Origin: DATEDA01 sp963744255
Lineage (GTDB): Bacteria > Pseudomonadota > Gammaproteobacteria > Burkholderiales > SG8-39
Direction of reading: 5' to 3'
Length of the DNA stretch: 64,000 nt
Assembly (NCBI GenBank): GCA_963744255.1
Contig: CAVUSZ010000051.1
Span: forward strand, 1 to 64,000
In this document: piece after piece, positions 1-9,044 of the stretch
Numbering within the stretch: the first letter of the stretch is position 1
Layout: every line of letters starts with the position of its first letter
Translations under genes and position numbers: made by a program
The notes under the pieces: generated by a model
What the model was told of the DNA's origin: nothing
Databases searched by the model: none
What the model saw: the letters and a program-made list of their open reading frames with translations, nothing else

Positions 1-1113
1 CCGGGGATCGCGTAGCCGGTCGCGCCGCGCCGTACGCGATCCGCCGTGTGCGAGACGAAGATGTGAATCATCTCGGTCGAGCCGAGCCCGTCGAGAGCTC
101 GATCCCGGACGCCTGCTTGAAGGCCTGGTGCGTCGCGTCGGGCAGCGCCTCGCCGGCGGAGACACACTTCTTCAGGCTCGAGGATCGTATTGGCCTGCGC
201 TCTGCGCCATCTGGCGGTAGAAGGTGGGCGCGGTCAAGCAGATGGTCGCGCGGAAGTCGCGGATCGTCTCGAGCAGCGTTTCGGGCGTGAGCCGCTCCAT
301 CAGCACGGTCGGAGCGCCGAAGCGCAGCGGGAAGCAGAGCATCCCGCCGAGCCCGAACGTGAACGCGAGCGGCGGCGTGCCGCAAAACACGTCGTCGCGC
401 GCGGGCTTCAGGCACGAGCGCGGAAAAGCGTCGCACATCGCCATCACGTCGCGGTGGAAGTGCATGCAGCCCTTCGGCGCCCGGTCGTGCCCGAGGTGAA
501 GGCGATCAGCGCCACGTCGTCGGCCGCGGTGTCGACGTTCGCGAACTCGGCCGGCTTGTCCGCGAGCGCCGCTTCGAGCGAGCCGGTCCCGCCGTCGTTG
601 AAGTACAGGACCCGCGTCAGGCCGGGGCAATGACCGCGCGCGATCTCGAGCTCGTCCTCGAGCCGCGCGTCGCAGAGCGCCGCGCCGATCTCGCGCCTTG
701 TCGACGATGACCTCCAGCTCCTTCGCGCGGAGGAGCGGCATCGTCGCCGCGGCGATGCAGCCCGCCTTGACCACGCCGAGCCAGCACGCCGCCATCATCG
801 GGTTGTTCGGTCCGCGCAGGAGCACCCGGTTGCCGGGGACGAGCTTCAGGTCCTCGACGAGAACGCGCGCGATCTGGTTGGCGCGGACGAGGAGCTGCCG
901 GTAGGTGCATGAATACTTCCGCCCGTCGATCAGCGTGTGGATCGCGGGCCGGTCGCCGTGTCCCGCGGCGACCATCTCGTCGAGGAGCTCGACCGCGCAG
1001 TTCATGCGCGCCGGGTATTGGAGCTCCGGCAGCTCGAAGAAGACCTCCGGCAGCTCGTCCGGCGGCGGGAGGTTGTCCCGCGCGAAGGTGTCGACGTGGG
1101 CGGTATGCGCCAT
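1..1113 (-). pseudogene. Benzoate/2-aminobenzoate-CoA ligase family, 3' end cut by window, frameshifted
   Basis: AMP-forming aryl-CoA ligase that would activate an aromatic acid with ATP and CoA. The N-terminus (MAHTAHVDTFARDNLPP, then ELQYPARMNCAVELLD) resembles 2-aminobenzoate-CoA ligases from memory. Further along come a nucleotide-binding stretch (SGTTG..PKGCMHFHRD) and KKCVSAGEALPD. The reading frame breaks four times: an extra base near 694, and single missing bases near 483, 180 and 98, mostly in G/C runs. Restoring them gives one continuous ligase that runs off the window at base 1. The ATG lies 8 bp after the stop of the acyl-CoA dehydrogenase, so the two are one operon. True decay is possible, but codon-level conservation between the breaks suggests sequence errors. 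The family is secure; the substrate is inferred. Confidence 0.8.
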
Positions 1114-1121
1114 GCCCGGGG

Positions 1122-2283
1122 TCAGCCCTTCAGCGTTTCCCGCGCGATGATCAGCTTCTGCACCTCGGTCGCACCCTCGTAGATCCGCAACGCCCGGATG
1201 TCGCGGTACAGGCGCTCGACCGCCTGGCCCGAAACCACGCCGAGGCCGCCGAAGATCTGCACCGCCCGGTCGATGACGGCTTGTGCGGTCTCGGTCGCGA
1301 CCATCTTCGCCATCGCCGCCTCGCGCGTGGTGCGCTCGCCCTTCACGTCCCTCAGCCATGCGGCGCGGTAGGTGAGCAGGGCCGATGAGTCGATCCCGGT
1401 CGCCATGTCCGCGATCGCGGCCTGGGTGAGCTGGAAGTCGGCAAGCGTGTGGCCGAACATCTTGCGCGACATCGCGCGGCCAATGGCCTCGTCCAGCGCG
1501 CGGCGCGCGAACCCGAGCGCCGCGGCGGCGACCGAGGCGCGGAAGACGTCGAGCGTCTGCATCGCCAGCTTGAAGCCTTCGCCCGGGCGCGCCGAGCCGC
1601 TGCGCCGCAGGGATGCGGCAGCCGGCGAACTCGAGCCGCGCAAGCGGGTGGGGGGCGATGACCTCGATGCGCTCGGCGATCGCGAGGCCGGGCGCGTCCG
1701 CGTCGACGACGAACGCGCTGATGCCTTTCGCCCCGGGCGCGTCGGTCTCGCGCGCGAACACGGTGTAGGAGTCGGCAATACCGCCGTTCGAGATCCAGGT
1801 CTTGGTGCCGTCGATCACGATCTCGCCGCCCGTCTCGCGCGCGCGCGTCGACATGGCCGCGACGTCGGAGCCGGCATCGGGCTCGGACAGGGCGAACGCG
1901 GCGATCGCCTCGCCCCGCGCGACGCGCGGCAGGTAACGGGCGCGCAGCGCCTCCGATCCGCCGAGCGAGATCGCGCCCGAGCCGAGCCCCTGCATCGCGA
2001 ACGCGAAGTCGGCGAGCCCGTCGTGGCGCGCCAGCGTTTCGCGCAGCACGCAGAGACTGCGCGAGTCGATGCGCTCGAGCCGCCCGCCGTGCGCCGCCGG
2101 CACGCAGTACTCGAGCCAGCCCGATTCGCCGAGCAGCGCGACGAGGTCGCTGCAGGCGCGGTCGACGTTCGCGTGATCGAGCGCGCCGCGGAGCCGGTCC
2201 GCGCACCAGGCGTCGAGCTCGCGCGCGAGCGCGCGATGCGCGTCGTCGAAGAACGGCCAGTCGAGGTAGGTCTTGTCCGGCAC
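1122..2283 (-). pseudogene. Acyl-CoA dehydrogenase, one frameshift
   Basis: FAD-dependent acyl-CoA dehydrogenase, expected to oxidise a CoA-bound ring-cleavage or alicyclic intermediate in the operon's beta-oxidation-like route. The first ~230 codons carry the N-terminal domain and the FAD/substrate motifs ALSEPDAGSDV and KTWISNGGIA. The frame shifts by one extra G in a GGG run near 1583-1587. The C-terminal half then continues with EGFKLAMQTLDVFRA, KMFGHTLADFQLTQ, QIFGGLGVVSG and RIYEGATEVQ, where the glutamate of YEGAT matches the catalytic base of the family. Repaired length is about 387 residues, normal for the family. The start lies 7 bp after the enoyl-CoA hydratase stop. The continuous 703-codon frame reaching into the ligase is an artefact, not a fusion. 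Confidence 0.85.
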
Positions 2284-2290
2284 GGAGCAC

Positions 2291-3112
2291 TCAGTCGCCC
2301 TCGAACTTCGGCTTCCGCTTCGCCACGAACGCCTGGTACGCGCGCCGGAAGTCGTTCGTCTGCATGCAGATCGCCTGCGCCTGCGCTTCGGCCTCGATCG
2401 CTTCGTCGAGCCCCATGTTCCATTCCTGGTGGAGCATCGTCTTCGTCATGCCGTGCGCGAAGGTCGGGCCGTCGGCGAGCGAGGCGGCGAGCGCCTTCGC
2501 CTCGTCGAGCAGATGTTCGGGCGGGCAAAGCTTGTTGAAGAACCCCCACGCGAGCCCTTCGTCCCCCGACAGCGAGCGGCCGGTGTAGAGCAGCTCCGCG
2601 GCGCGCCCCTGGCCGATCAGCCGCGGCAGCAGCGTGCAGGCGCCCATGTCGCAACCGGCGAGCCCGACGCGCACGAAGAGGTACGCGGTCTTCGATCGCG
2701 CGGTGCCGTAGCGGAAGTCGGAGGCGAGCGCAAGCATCGCGCCGGCGCCCGCGCACACCCCGTCGATCGCCGCGACGATCGGCTGCGGGCAGTGACGCAT
2801 CGCCTTGACCAGGTCGCCGGTCATGCGGGTGAAGTCCAGCAGCTCGGGGCTGCTCATCTTCGTGAGCGGGCCGATGATCTCGTGCACGTCGCCCCCGGAC
2901 GAGAAGTTGCCGCCGGCGCCGGCGATCACGATCGTCTTGATGTCCGATGCGTATTGCAGCCCGCGGAAGAGATCGCGCAGCGCGGCGTAGGAGTCGAAGG
3001 TGAGCGGGTTCTTCTTGTCGGGGCGGTCGAGGGTGACGATGCCGACCTTGCCCTCGGCCTGCCAGCGGAAGTGCTGCGGCCTGAAATTCGCGAAGGCCCG
3101 CTTGTCGTTCAT
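2291..3112 (-). CDS. Enoyl-CoA hydratase/isomerase family protein
   Basis: Crotonase-fold enzyme of 273 residues, expected to hydrate or isomerise an unsaturated acyl-CoA in this aromatic degradation operon. The oxyanion-hole segments are clear: NFSSGGDVHEI and GVCAGAGAMLALASDFR. In the segment that usually reads PEV.LG..PG.GGTQ, this protein has YLFVRVGLAGCDMGA, so the usual second catalytic glutamate appears to be replaced. It may therefore be an isomerase, hydrolase or specialised hydratase rather than a standard hydratase. Its ATG overlaps the stop of the upstream SDR gene by four bases (translational coupling), and the dehydrogenase follows 7 bp downstream. The fold is certain; the exact reaction is not. 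Confidence 0.85.
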   Translation of the reverse strand: MNDKRAFANFRPQHFRWQAEGKVGIVTLDRPDKKNPLTFDSYAALRDLFRGLQYASDIKTIVIAGAGGNFSSGGDVHEIIGPLTKMSSPELLDFTRMTGDLVKAMRHCPQPIVAAIDGVCAGAGAMLALASDFRYGTARSKTAYLFVRVGLAGCDMGACTLLPRLIGQGRAAELLYTGRSLSGDEGLAWGFFNKLCPPEHLLDEAKALAASLADGPTFAHGMTKTMLHQEWNMGLDEAIEAEAQAQAICMQTNDFRRAYQAFVAKRKPKFEGD

Positions 3113-3885
3113 GACATGACCTCCCCTCCTGCAACGGCGATCGCCTGCCCGGTGATCGCGGCAGAGGCGGGCAGGCAGAGCCAGAGCACCGCGCTCGCCA
3201 CTTCCGCCGGCTGCACCATCCGCCCCTGCGGGTTGCGGGCGACGAGCGCGGCGCGCGCGTCGCTCTCGGTCTTCCCGGTTTTCGCGACGATGTTCGCGAC
3301 CGCAGTGGACACGATGTCAGTCTCGGTGTAGCCCGGGCACACCGCATTGACGGTGACGCCGCTCTTCGCGCACTCGAGCGCAGCCGCGCGCGTGAGACCC
3401 ATGACACCGTGCTTGGCGGCGCAGTACGCGGAGACGTAAGCGTAGCCGACGAGCCCCGCGGTGCTCGCCACGTTGACGATCCGGCCGGCGCCGCGGGCGA
3501 GCATCTCCGGCAGCGCTTCGCGCGTGCAGAGGAACGTGCCGGTGAGGTTCACCGCGAGCATCCGCTGCCACAGCGCGAGCTCGGTCTTCGCGAGCGGCGC
3601 GGTCTCGGCTTGCCCGGCGTTGTTCACCAGGATGTCGATGCGCCCGCAGCGTGCACGCACCGCTGCAAATGCCGATTTCACCGACGCTTCGTCGGTCACG
3701 TCGGTCGGAACGGCCTGGGCCCGGCCGGCACCGCCGAGCACCTCGGCCTGCGCGGCGAGCCGCGCGGCGTCCCGGCCGAGGATCGAAACGGTCGCGCCTT
3801 CGGCCGCGAGCGCAGCCGCGATCGCGGCGCCGATGCCGCGGCCGCCGCCGGTGACGACAGCGTGCTTGTCGGCGAGCGCGTGCAT
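3109..3885 (-). CDS. SDR-family 3-hydroxyacyl-CoA dehydrogenase-like oxidoreductase
   Basis: Classical short-chain dehydrogenase of 258 residues. It shows the cofactor motif TGGGRGIG near the N-terminus, the NNAG motif, a catalytic serine (NVASTAG) and the YxxxK pair in AYCAAKHG. Placed between an alpha/beta hydrolase and an enoyl-CoA hydratase, it most likely oxidises a 3-hydroxyacyl-CoA with NAD(P)+. The stop overlaps the hydratase start. The upstream hydrolase gene ends 42 bp before this start, so all five genes from 4710 to 1 can form one transcript. Assignment to the 3-hydroxyacyl-CoA step rests on neighbours only. Confidence 0.88.
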   Translation of the reverse strand: MHALADKHAVVTGGGRGIGAAIAAALAAEGATVSILGRDAARLAAQAEVLGGAGRAQAVPTDVTDEASVKSAFAAVRARCGRIDILVNNAGQAETAPLAKTELALWQRMLAVNLTGTFLCTREALPEMLARGAGRIVNVASTAGLVGYAYVSAYCAAKHGVMGLTRAAALECAKSGVTVNAVCPGYTETDIVSTAVANIVAKTGKTESDARAALVARNPQGRMVQPAEVASAVLWLCLPASAAITGQAIAVAGGEVMS

Positions 3886-3927
3886 GGGGCGGTCAAGACC
3901 TCCTCTGCCGGGGCCCGCGAACGGCCC

Positions 3928-4710
3928 CTACACGCCGATCCGGTCGTAGAACCTGGCGAGCGCGTTGTTGAACGCTTCGGGCTGCTCGATGTTGGCGATG
4001 TGCGACGCCGAAGGAATCGGGACGAACTCCGAGCCCGGAATGTTCTCGTGGATAGTCTTCGTCGAGGCGGCGGAGGCATCCTCGGTACCGGTGATCGCGA
4101 GCACCGGCACCTTGATCTCCCTCAGCCGCTCGGTGAGGTTGATCTTCGGGAGCGCGTGGCAGCAGCCGACGTAGCCGGCGACCGGCGTCGCGCGGATCAT
4201 GTCCGCGATGGGCTTCACGCGGTCCGGCCGATCCTTGATGTAGGAGGGGGTGAACCAGCGCGCGAGAGTCGGCTCGACGAGCGCCGCCATGCCCTTCGAC
4301 TCGGCGGCGTCGATGCGCTCTTGCCACGTCGGCCAGACCTCGGGCGGGTTGCGGCTCGTCGTGTCGGCGAGCACGAGGCTCTTGAGGAGCCCGCCCTTCT
4401 TCAGGGCGAGCGTCTGCCCGATCATCGCTCCCATCGAGATGCCGATCCAGTGCGCCTCGCGCACTTCGAGCGCGGCAAGCAGGCCGGCCGCGTCGTCGGC
4501 GAGCATGTCGAGCGTGTACGGCCCCGACGTCACATCCGTCCGGCCGTGCCCGCGGGTGTCGAAGCGGAGCACCCTGAAGCGCTTCGAGAGGGCGGCCACC
4601 TGCCCGTCCCACATGCGCGAATCGCACGCGAGGGAGTGACTCATCACGAGCCAGGGCCCGGAGCCGTCGACGGTGTAATGGATCTGGATGCCGTTCGCAT
4701 TCGCTTTCAC
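3928..4710 (-). CDS. Alpha/beta hydrolase, 3-oxoadipate enol-lactonase-like
   Basis: Serine hydrolase of 260 residues. The nucleophile elbow is GISMGAMIG, the acid lies in TGTEDAS and the histidine in SASHIANIEQP. The N-terminal part (GPWLVMSHSLACDSRMWD and RFDTRGHGRTD) resembles PcaD-type enol-lactonases. The GTG at 4710 is preferred because GGAGAAGGG lies just upstream and because homologous proteins start near KANANGIQIHYTVDG. A longer upstream reading would run into unrelated sequence over rsh. It is probably the first gene of the aryl-CoA operon. It could hydrolyse a lactone or a CoA thioester; the sequence does not decide. Confidence 0.82.
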   Translation of the reverse strand: MKANANGIQIHYTVDGSGPWLVMSHSLACDSRMWDGQVAALSKRFRVLRFDTRGHGRTDVTSGPYTLDMLADDAAGLLAALEVREAHWIGISMGAMIGQTLALKKGGLLKSLVLADTTSRNPPEVWPTWQERIDAAESKGMAALVEPTLARWFTPSYIKDRPDRVKPIADMIRATPVAGYVGCCHALPKINLTERLREIKVPVLAITGTEDASAASTKTIHENIPGSEFVPIPSASHIANIEQPEAFNNALARFYDRIGV

Positions 4711-4760
4711 GCCCTTCTCCTTTTCTCGGACCGCGTTCCTCGCCGGCTGCCGCCGGTCGG

Positions 4761-6905
4761 TCACCTGGTCGGCGGTTCCTTGATCCGCGTGATCCGCACC
4801 ACCTCCGGAATCCGCCGCAGCGCCTTCATCACCCGCGCGAGATGCAGCCGGTTGTGCACCTGGATCGTGAAGTGCATCGCGGTGTACACGCCGCGCTCTT
4901 CGTCCATGCTCACGTTGTCGATGTTGGAGCCGGCCTCGGAGATCGCGGCCGCCACCTTGGCGAGCACGCCGCGCTGGTTCGCCGCGACGAGCCGGACCCC
5001 GACGTCGAAAGTGCGTTCGGTGTCGGGCGCCCACTCGACGTCGATCCACTTGTCGGGGTCGGTCCGCGCCCTGGCCACGATCGGGCAGTCATGAGTGTGC
5101 ACGACGAGCCCCTGGCCCTTCTTGATGAAGCCGATGATCGGGTCGCCGGGGATCGGGCGGCAGCACTTGGCGAACTGCACCGCCATCCCCTCGGAACCGC
5201 GAATCACGATCGAGGCGGCCGCGCCTTGCGGCCTCGCGTCCGCCGGCGCGTGATCGGCGAGCGCGAGGAGCTGGCGCGCGACGATCGCCGCAAGGCGCTT
5301 GCCGAGACCGACGTCGGCGAGGATCTCCTCGCGGGACTTCGCGCCCGACTCGCGCACGAGCTTGTCCCAGCGCTCGGGGCCGATCGCGATCGGGTCGGAC
5401 TCGAGAGCGCGCAAAGCCTGCCCCAGCAGCCGCTCGCCGAGCGCGGTCGACTCCTCGAACTGCATCGTTTTCAGGAAATGGCGGATCTGCGAGCGCGCCT
5501 TGCCGGTCTTGACGTAGCTGAGCCACGCCGGGTTCGGATGCGCGTGCGCAGCGGTGACGACCTCGACCCGGTCGCCGTTCTTGAGCTCGGCCCGCAGCGG
5601 CACCAGCTCGTAGTTGACCTTGGCCGCCACGCAGCGGTTGCCGATGTCGGTGTGCACCGCGTACGCAAAGTCGACCGCGGTGGCGCCGCGGGGCAGCGCC
5701 ATGATCTTGCCCTTCGGCGTGAACACGTAGACCTCGGCGGGGAACAGGTCGACCTTCACGTGCTCGAGGAACTCGGCGGAGTCGCCGCTCGCGTTCTGGA
5801 TCTCGATCAGCGACTGCAGCCACTTGTGCGTGCGGCTCTGCACCTCCGACAGCGTGCCGCTCTCCTCGTCCTTGTACAGCCAATGCGACGCGACGCCGGT
5901 CTCGGCCACGCGGTGCATGTCGCGCGTGCGGATCTGCACCTCCACAGGTGCGCCGTACGGGCCGATCAGCGCGGTATGCAGCGACTGGTAGCCGTTCAGC
6001 TTCGGGATCGCGATGTAGTCCTTGAACTTGCCGGGCACCGGCTTGTAGAGCGAGTGCAGCGCGCCGAGCGCGACGTAGCACGCGGGCACGTCGCGCACGA
6101 CGACGCGGAAGCCGTAGATGTCGAGGACCTCGGTGAAGGAGAGCTTCTTCTCGATCATCTTCTTGTAGATCGAGTAGATGTGCTTCTCCCGGCCGCTGAC
6201 CGACGCTTCGAGTTGCGCGTCGCCGAGCCGCTGCTTGATCGCCTCGAGGATCTTGTCCACAACCTCGCGGCGATTGCCGCGCGCCCCCTTCACCGCCTTG
6301 GCGAGCACCCGGTAGCGCATCGGGTGGATGTGCTGGAACCCGAGCTCCTGCAGCTCGCGGTAGAGCCCGTCGAGGCCGAGGCGGTTGGCGATCGGCGCGT
6401 AGATCTCGAGCGTCTCGGACGCGACGCGGCGGCGCTGCGCCGGCGCGACCGCATCCAGCGTGCGCATGTTGTGCAACCGGTCGGCGAGCTTGATCAGCAT
6501 GACGCGCACGTCGCGCGCCATCGCGAGCAGCATCTTGCGGAAATTCTCGGCCTGCGCATCCTGCTGCGACTGGAACTCGATGCGGTCGAGCTTGGAGACG
6601 CCGTCCACCAGGTCGGCGACCGGCTTGCCGAAGCGATTGGAGATATCGTCGGTCGAGACCTCGGTGTCCTCGACCACGTCGTGCAGCAGGGCCGCGACGA
6701 GCGTCTGCGCGTCGAGCTGCCACTGCGAGAGGATCTCGGCGACCGCAACCGGGTGCGAGATGTACGGCTCGCCGGACTTGCGGAGCTGGCCGTGGTGGGC
6801 CGCGTCGCTGAAGTGGTAGGCCTCTTCGAGCCGGGAAAGGTCGGCGGGTTTGAGATAACCGGCGACGCTCTGCCGCAAGCCTGCCAGGGGCGCCACCGCA
6901 CTCAT
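4761..6905 (-). CDS. spoT: Bifunctional (p)ppGpp synthetase/hydrolase, RSH family
   Basis: Stringent-response enzyme of 714 residues that makes and degrades (p)ppGpp. Domain order: N-terminal HD hydrolase (LVAALLHDVVEDTEV, later LIKLADRLHNMRT), synthetase (SGREKHIYSIYKKM, GYQSLHTALIGPYG), TGS domain (YVFTPKGKIMALPRG), a cysteine-bearing segment (AKCCRPIPGD, HTHDCP) and a C-terminal ACT domain (VDVRL-like region through DNVSMDEERGVYT). KFKDYIAIPK matches the R/K-x-K-D type of bifunctional enzymes, unlike the acidic motif of RelA. The ATG at 6905 is preferred; the upstream in-frame ATG at 6947 adds a non-conserved extension. It follows rpoZ, the usual proteobacterial order gmk-rpoZ-spoT. Confidence 0.95.
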   Translation of the reverse strand: MSAVAPLAGLRQSVAGYLKPADLSRLEEAYHFSDAAHHGQLRKSGEPYISHPVAVAEILSQWQLDAQTLVAALLHDVVEDTEVSTDDISNRFGKPVADLVDGVSKLDRIEFQSQQDAQAENFRKMLLAMARDVRVMLIKLADRLHNMRTLDAVAPAQRRRVASETLEIYAPIANRLGLDGLYRELQELGFQHIHPMRYRVLAKAVKGARGNRREVVDKILEAIKQRLGDAQLEASVSGREKHIYSIYKKMIEKKLSFTEVLDIYGFRVVVRDVPACYVALGALHSLYKPVPGKFKDYIAIPKLNGYQSLHTALIGPYGAPVEVQIRTRDMHRVAETGVASHWLYKDEESGTLSEVQSRTHKWLQSLIEIQNASGDSAEFLEHVKVDLFPAEVYVFTPKGKIMALPRGATAVDFAYAVHTDIGNRCVAAKVNYELVPLRAELKNGDRVEVVTAAHAHPNPAWLSYVKTGKARSQIRHFLKTMQFEESTALGERLLGQALRALESDPIAIGPERWDKLVRESGAKSREEILADVGLGKRLAAIVARQLLALADHAPADARPQGAAASIVIRGSEGMAVQFAKCCRPIPGDPIIGFIKKGQGLVVHTHDCPIVARARTDPDKWIDVEWAPDTERTFDVGVRLVAANQRGVLAKVAAAISEAGSNIDNVSMDEERGVYTAMHFTIQVHNRLHLARVMKALRRIPEVVRITRIKEPPTR

Positions 6906-7083
6906 CGGGACCGGCCCCGTGCATCTCCGGCAGACGGCGCCGGACACGACGCAAGAGAATTGAAGCAGGCGGCGCGAGGGTGCGGAGCGCGCCGCCGGTC
7001 CTGCGGATGGCGCGACGTGTGACCGGCCGCGGCGCGGGCCGCGGTGCGGGGTAAACCGGTCAGGTCACACGCGCGGCAGGTCA

Positions 7084-7293
7084 CTAATTCTGGTGCACCC
7101 GGCTCAGAAGCTCGATCCCGACCTTGCCGGCGGCGATCTCGCGCAGCGCGGTGACGGTCGGCTTGTCCCGCGCCGCCTCGATCAGCGGCGTGCCGCCGTG
7201 CGCGAGCTGCCGCGCGCGGTAGGTCGCCGCCAGCGTCAGCTGGAAGCGGTTCGGGATCCTGTTCAGACAATCTTCGACGGTTATGCGTGCCAT
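7084..7293 (-). CDS. rpoZ: RNA polymerase omega subunit
   Basis: Small RNA polymerase subunit of 69 residues that helps assemble the beta' subunit. The sequence begins MARITVEDCLNRIPNRFQL and contains the family core ARQLAHGG..PLIEAARDKPTVTALREIAAGKVG. The ATG at 7293 fits the conserved N-terminus; a start six codons upstream adds nothing recognisable. It lies 14 bp after gmk, so both are probably co-transcribed with rsh downstream. Confidence 0.95.
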   Translation of the reverse strand: MARITVEDCLNRIPNRFQLTLAATYRARQLAHGGTPLIEAARDKPTVTALREIAAGKVGIELLSRVHQN

Positions 7294-7307
7294 GTGGGCT
7301 CCAGGCC

Positions 7308-7916
7308 TCAATTATGCAATCGGAATAGCTCGGGGTGACGCGCGCTCTGGCGGGGAAGGGTCAGCCGGGATGCGCGCACGACCGCGGCGAGATCTCGCCG
7401 GGCTTCCTCGAAGTCGTTATTGATTATAACGTAGTCGAACTCTGCGGCATGGGCCATCTCGGTCTCGGCGGCCGCCAGGCGGCGCCGGATCGTCGCGTCG
7501 CTGTCCTTGCCGCGGTCGCGCAGCCGGCGCTCGAGCTCGGTCGTCGACGGCGGCAGGATGAAGACGCCGATCGCCTCGGGGAAGACGCGCCGCACCTGCT
7601 CGGCGCCCTGCCAGTCGATCTCGAGCACGACGTCGCGGCCCGCCGCCCGTTTCTCGGCGATCTGCTTCTGCGAAGTCGCATAGAGATTGCCGTGGACCTC
7701 CGCGCTCTCCAGGAACTCGCCCGCGTCGAGCATTCGCTGGAACACCGCCCGGTCGACGAAGTGGTACTCGCGCCCGTTCACCTCGCCCGCGCGCGGCGCG
7801 CGCGTCGTGTAGGAGACCGACAGCGCGAGCGCGGGATCGTGGGCGAGGATCGCGTTGACGAGCGAGGACTTCCCGGCGCCGGAGGGGGCGGTGACGATGA
7901 AGAGGAGGCCCTGCAT
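7308..7916 (-). CDS. gmk: Guanylate kinase
   Basis: Converts GMP to GDP with ATP in purine nucleotide synthesis. The protein has 202 residues, the normal length. It shows the P-loop APSGAGKSSLV near the N-terminus, the GMP-binding segment SVSYTTRAPRAGEVNGREYHF and the VLEIDWQGA motif. It heads the gmk-rpoZ-rsh group, a common proteobacterial arrangement that places GTP supply next to (p)ppGpp metabolism. Confidence 0.96.
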   Translation of the reverse strand: MQGLLFIVTAPSGAGKSSLVNAILAHDPALALSVSYTTRAPRAGEVNGREYHFVDRAVFQRMLDAGEFLESAEVHGNLYATSQKQIAEKRAAGRDVVLEIDWQGAEQVRRVFPEAIGVFILPPSTTELERRLRDRGKDSDATIRRRLAAAETEMAHAAEFDYVIINNDFEEARRDLAAVVRASRLTLPRQSARHPELFRLHN

Positions 7917-8067
7917 GGCTGGCGATGGGTAAAGGGGGCTAGGGCTGAAGACGGTAAACGACTACCCCGCGGTCGCGATTCGGCGATGTTCGCACAAGCC
8001 GATCCGGTGACCGGCATTCCCTTGCGCGCGAGCGTGGCCTACTCCTCACCGATCACCCCGTCACCCA

Positions 8068-8934
8068 TCATTCGAGGTTCTGCACCTGCTCCCGCATCTG
8101 TTCGATCAGCACCTTGAATTCGAGCGCCGCGGCCGAGAGCTCTTTCGATACCGATTTGGATCCGAGGGTGTTCGCCTCGCGGTTGAGCTCCTGCATCAGG
8201 AAATCGAGGCGTTTGCCGACCGTGCCGCCGCCGGCGATCACGCGCTCGACCTCGTCGAGGTGAGCGCCGAGACGCGACAGCTCCTCGGCCACGTCGATGC
8301 GCACGCCGTAGACGGCGATCTCCTGGCGAATCCGCTCCTCGTCGCTCGCCGCGAGCACCTCCCGCAGCTTCGCTGCCAGGCGTTCCTCGTAGGCCGCGAT
8401 CGCCTGCGGGAGAAGCGGCTCGAGCGCCACGAGCCGCGCGCGGACTTTCGCGACGCGCTCGAGAAGCATCCGGCCGAGCTTCTCGCCCTCACGCGCGCGC
8501 GACGCAGCGAGCTCCGCGAGCGCGGCGCGCATCGCGTCCGTCGCTGAGTCCCGCAGCGCCTCGGCCTCGCGCGCGTCGTCGCCGAGAACGCCGGGCCAGT
8601 GCAGCACGTCGGCGACGCGCAGCGGCTCGGCGTCGGGGATCGCCTCCCGCACTCGCCGCGACAGTCGGGCGAGTCGCTCGAGCGCCTCCGCGCTCAGCGC
8701 CGCCTCGCCGCGCGCCGCGGGCGACGCCGTGAACGCGAGTCGGCAGTCGATCTTGCCGCGCGCGAGACTCGCCATCGCAAGCTCGCGGAGCGTGGGTTCG
8801 ACCGACCGCAGCTCCTCCGCGAGGCGAAACTGCACGTCGAGGAACCGGCTGTTCACGCTGCGCAGCTCGAGTGAGATCGAGCCCGCGGGGACCTCGCGGG
8901 TCACCGCGGCATATCCCGTCATGCTGCTGATCAT
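8068..8934 (-). CDS. yicC: YicC/YloC family endoribonuclease
   Basis: Protein of 288 residues with the family's N-terminal signature MISSMTGYAAVTRE and LELRSVNSRFLDVQFR, and the C-terminal signature KRLDFLMQELNREANTLGSK. YicC/YloC proteins are reported to be endoribonucleases. Between the ends lies a long alanine/arginine/glutamate-rich helical region. The ATG at 8934 matches the typical start and has AGGA upstream. About 150 bp without a gene separates it from gmk. It is divergent from the protein kinase gene, so the 110-bp gap at 8935-9044 should hold promoters for both directions. Confidence 0.93.
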   Translation of the reverse strand: MISSMTGYAAVTREVPAGSISLELRSVNSRFLDVQFRLAEELRSVEPTLRELAMASLARGKIDCRLAFTASPAARGEAALSAEALERLARLSRRVREAIPDAEPLRVADVLHWPGVLGDDAREAEALRDSATDAMRAALAELAASRAREGEKLGRMLLERVAKVRARLVALEPLLPQAIAAYEERLAAKLREVLAASDEERIRQEIAVYGVRIDVAEELSRLGAHLDEVERVIAGGGTVGKRLDFLMQELNREANTLGSKSVSKELSAAALEFKVLIEQMREQVQNLE

Positions 8935-9044
8935 GGATTGTTCCTGCTTTCGCGAGCGGCCGGTCCTTTACATCGCCCGGCTAAACTCAGAGAATCGGGC
9001 GTCCTCCCCCAATCTTAACAAAGGCTTACGGTTCTTCCCGGCAC

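Noticed and set aside
172..2283. A 703-codon frame joining acyl-CoA dehydrogenase and CoA ligase.
   Set aside because: It crosses each gene out of its conserved frame; the proper C-terminus of the dehydrogenase and proper ligase parts lie in other frames. It is produced by the indels.
3409..5094. A 561-codon plus-strand frame opposite the SDR and hydrolase genes.
   Set aside because: It crosses several well-supported minus-strand genes and has no recognisable domain.
4842..7022. A 726-codon plus-strand frame opposite rsh.
   Set aside because: High-GC shadow frame rich in Arg, Asp, Val and Leu, with no domain; rsh on the other strand is complete.
7017..7070. Inverted repeat GTGTGACC/GGTCACAC between rpoZ and rsh, considered as a terminator.
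   Set aside because: The 38-base spacing is long, no T tract follows, and the neighbouring genes are usually co-transcribed. It may be a regulator site, but nothing else supports this.
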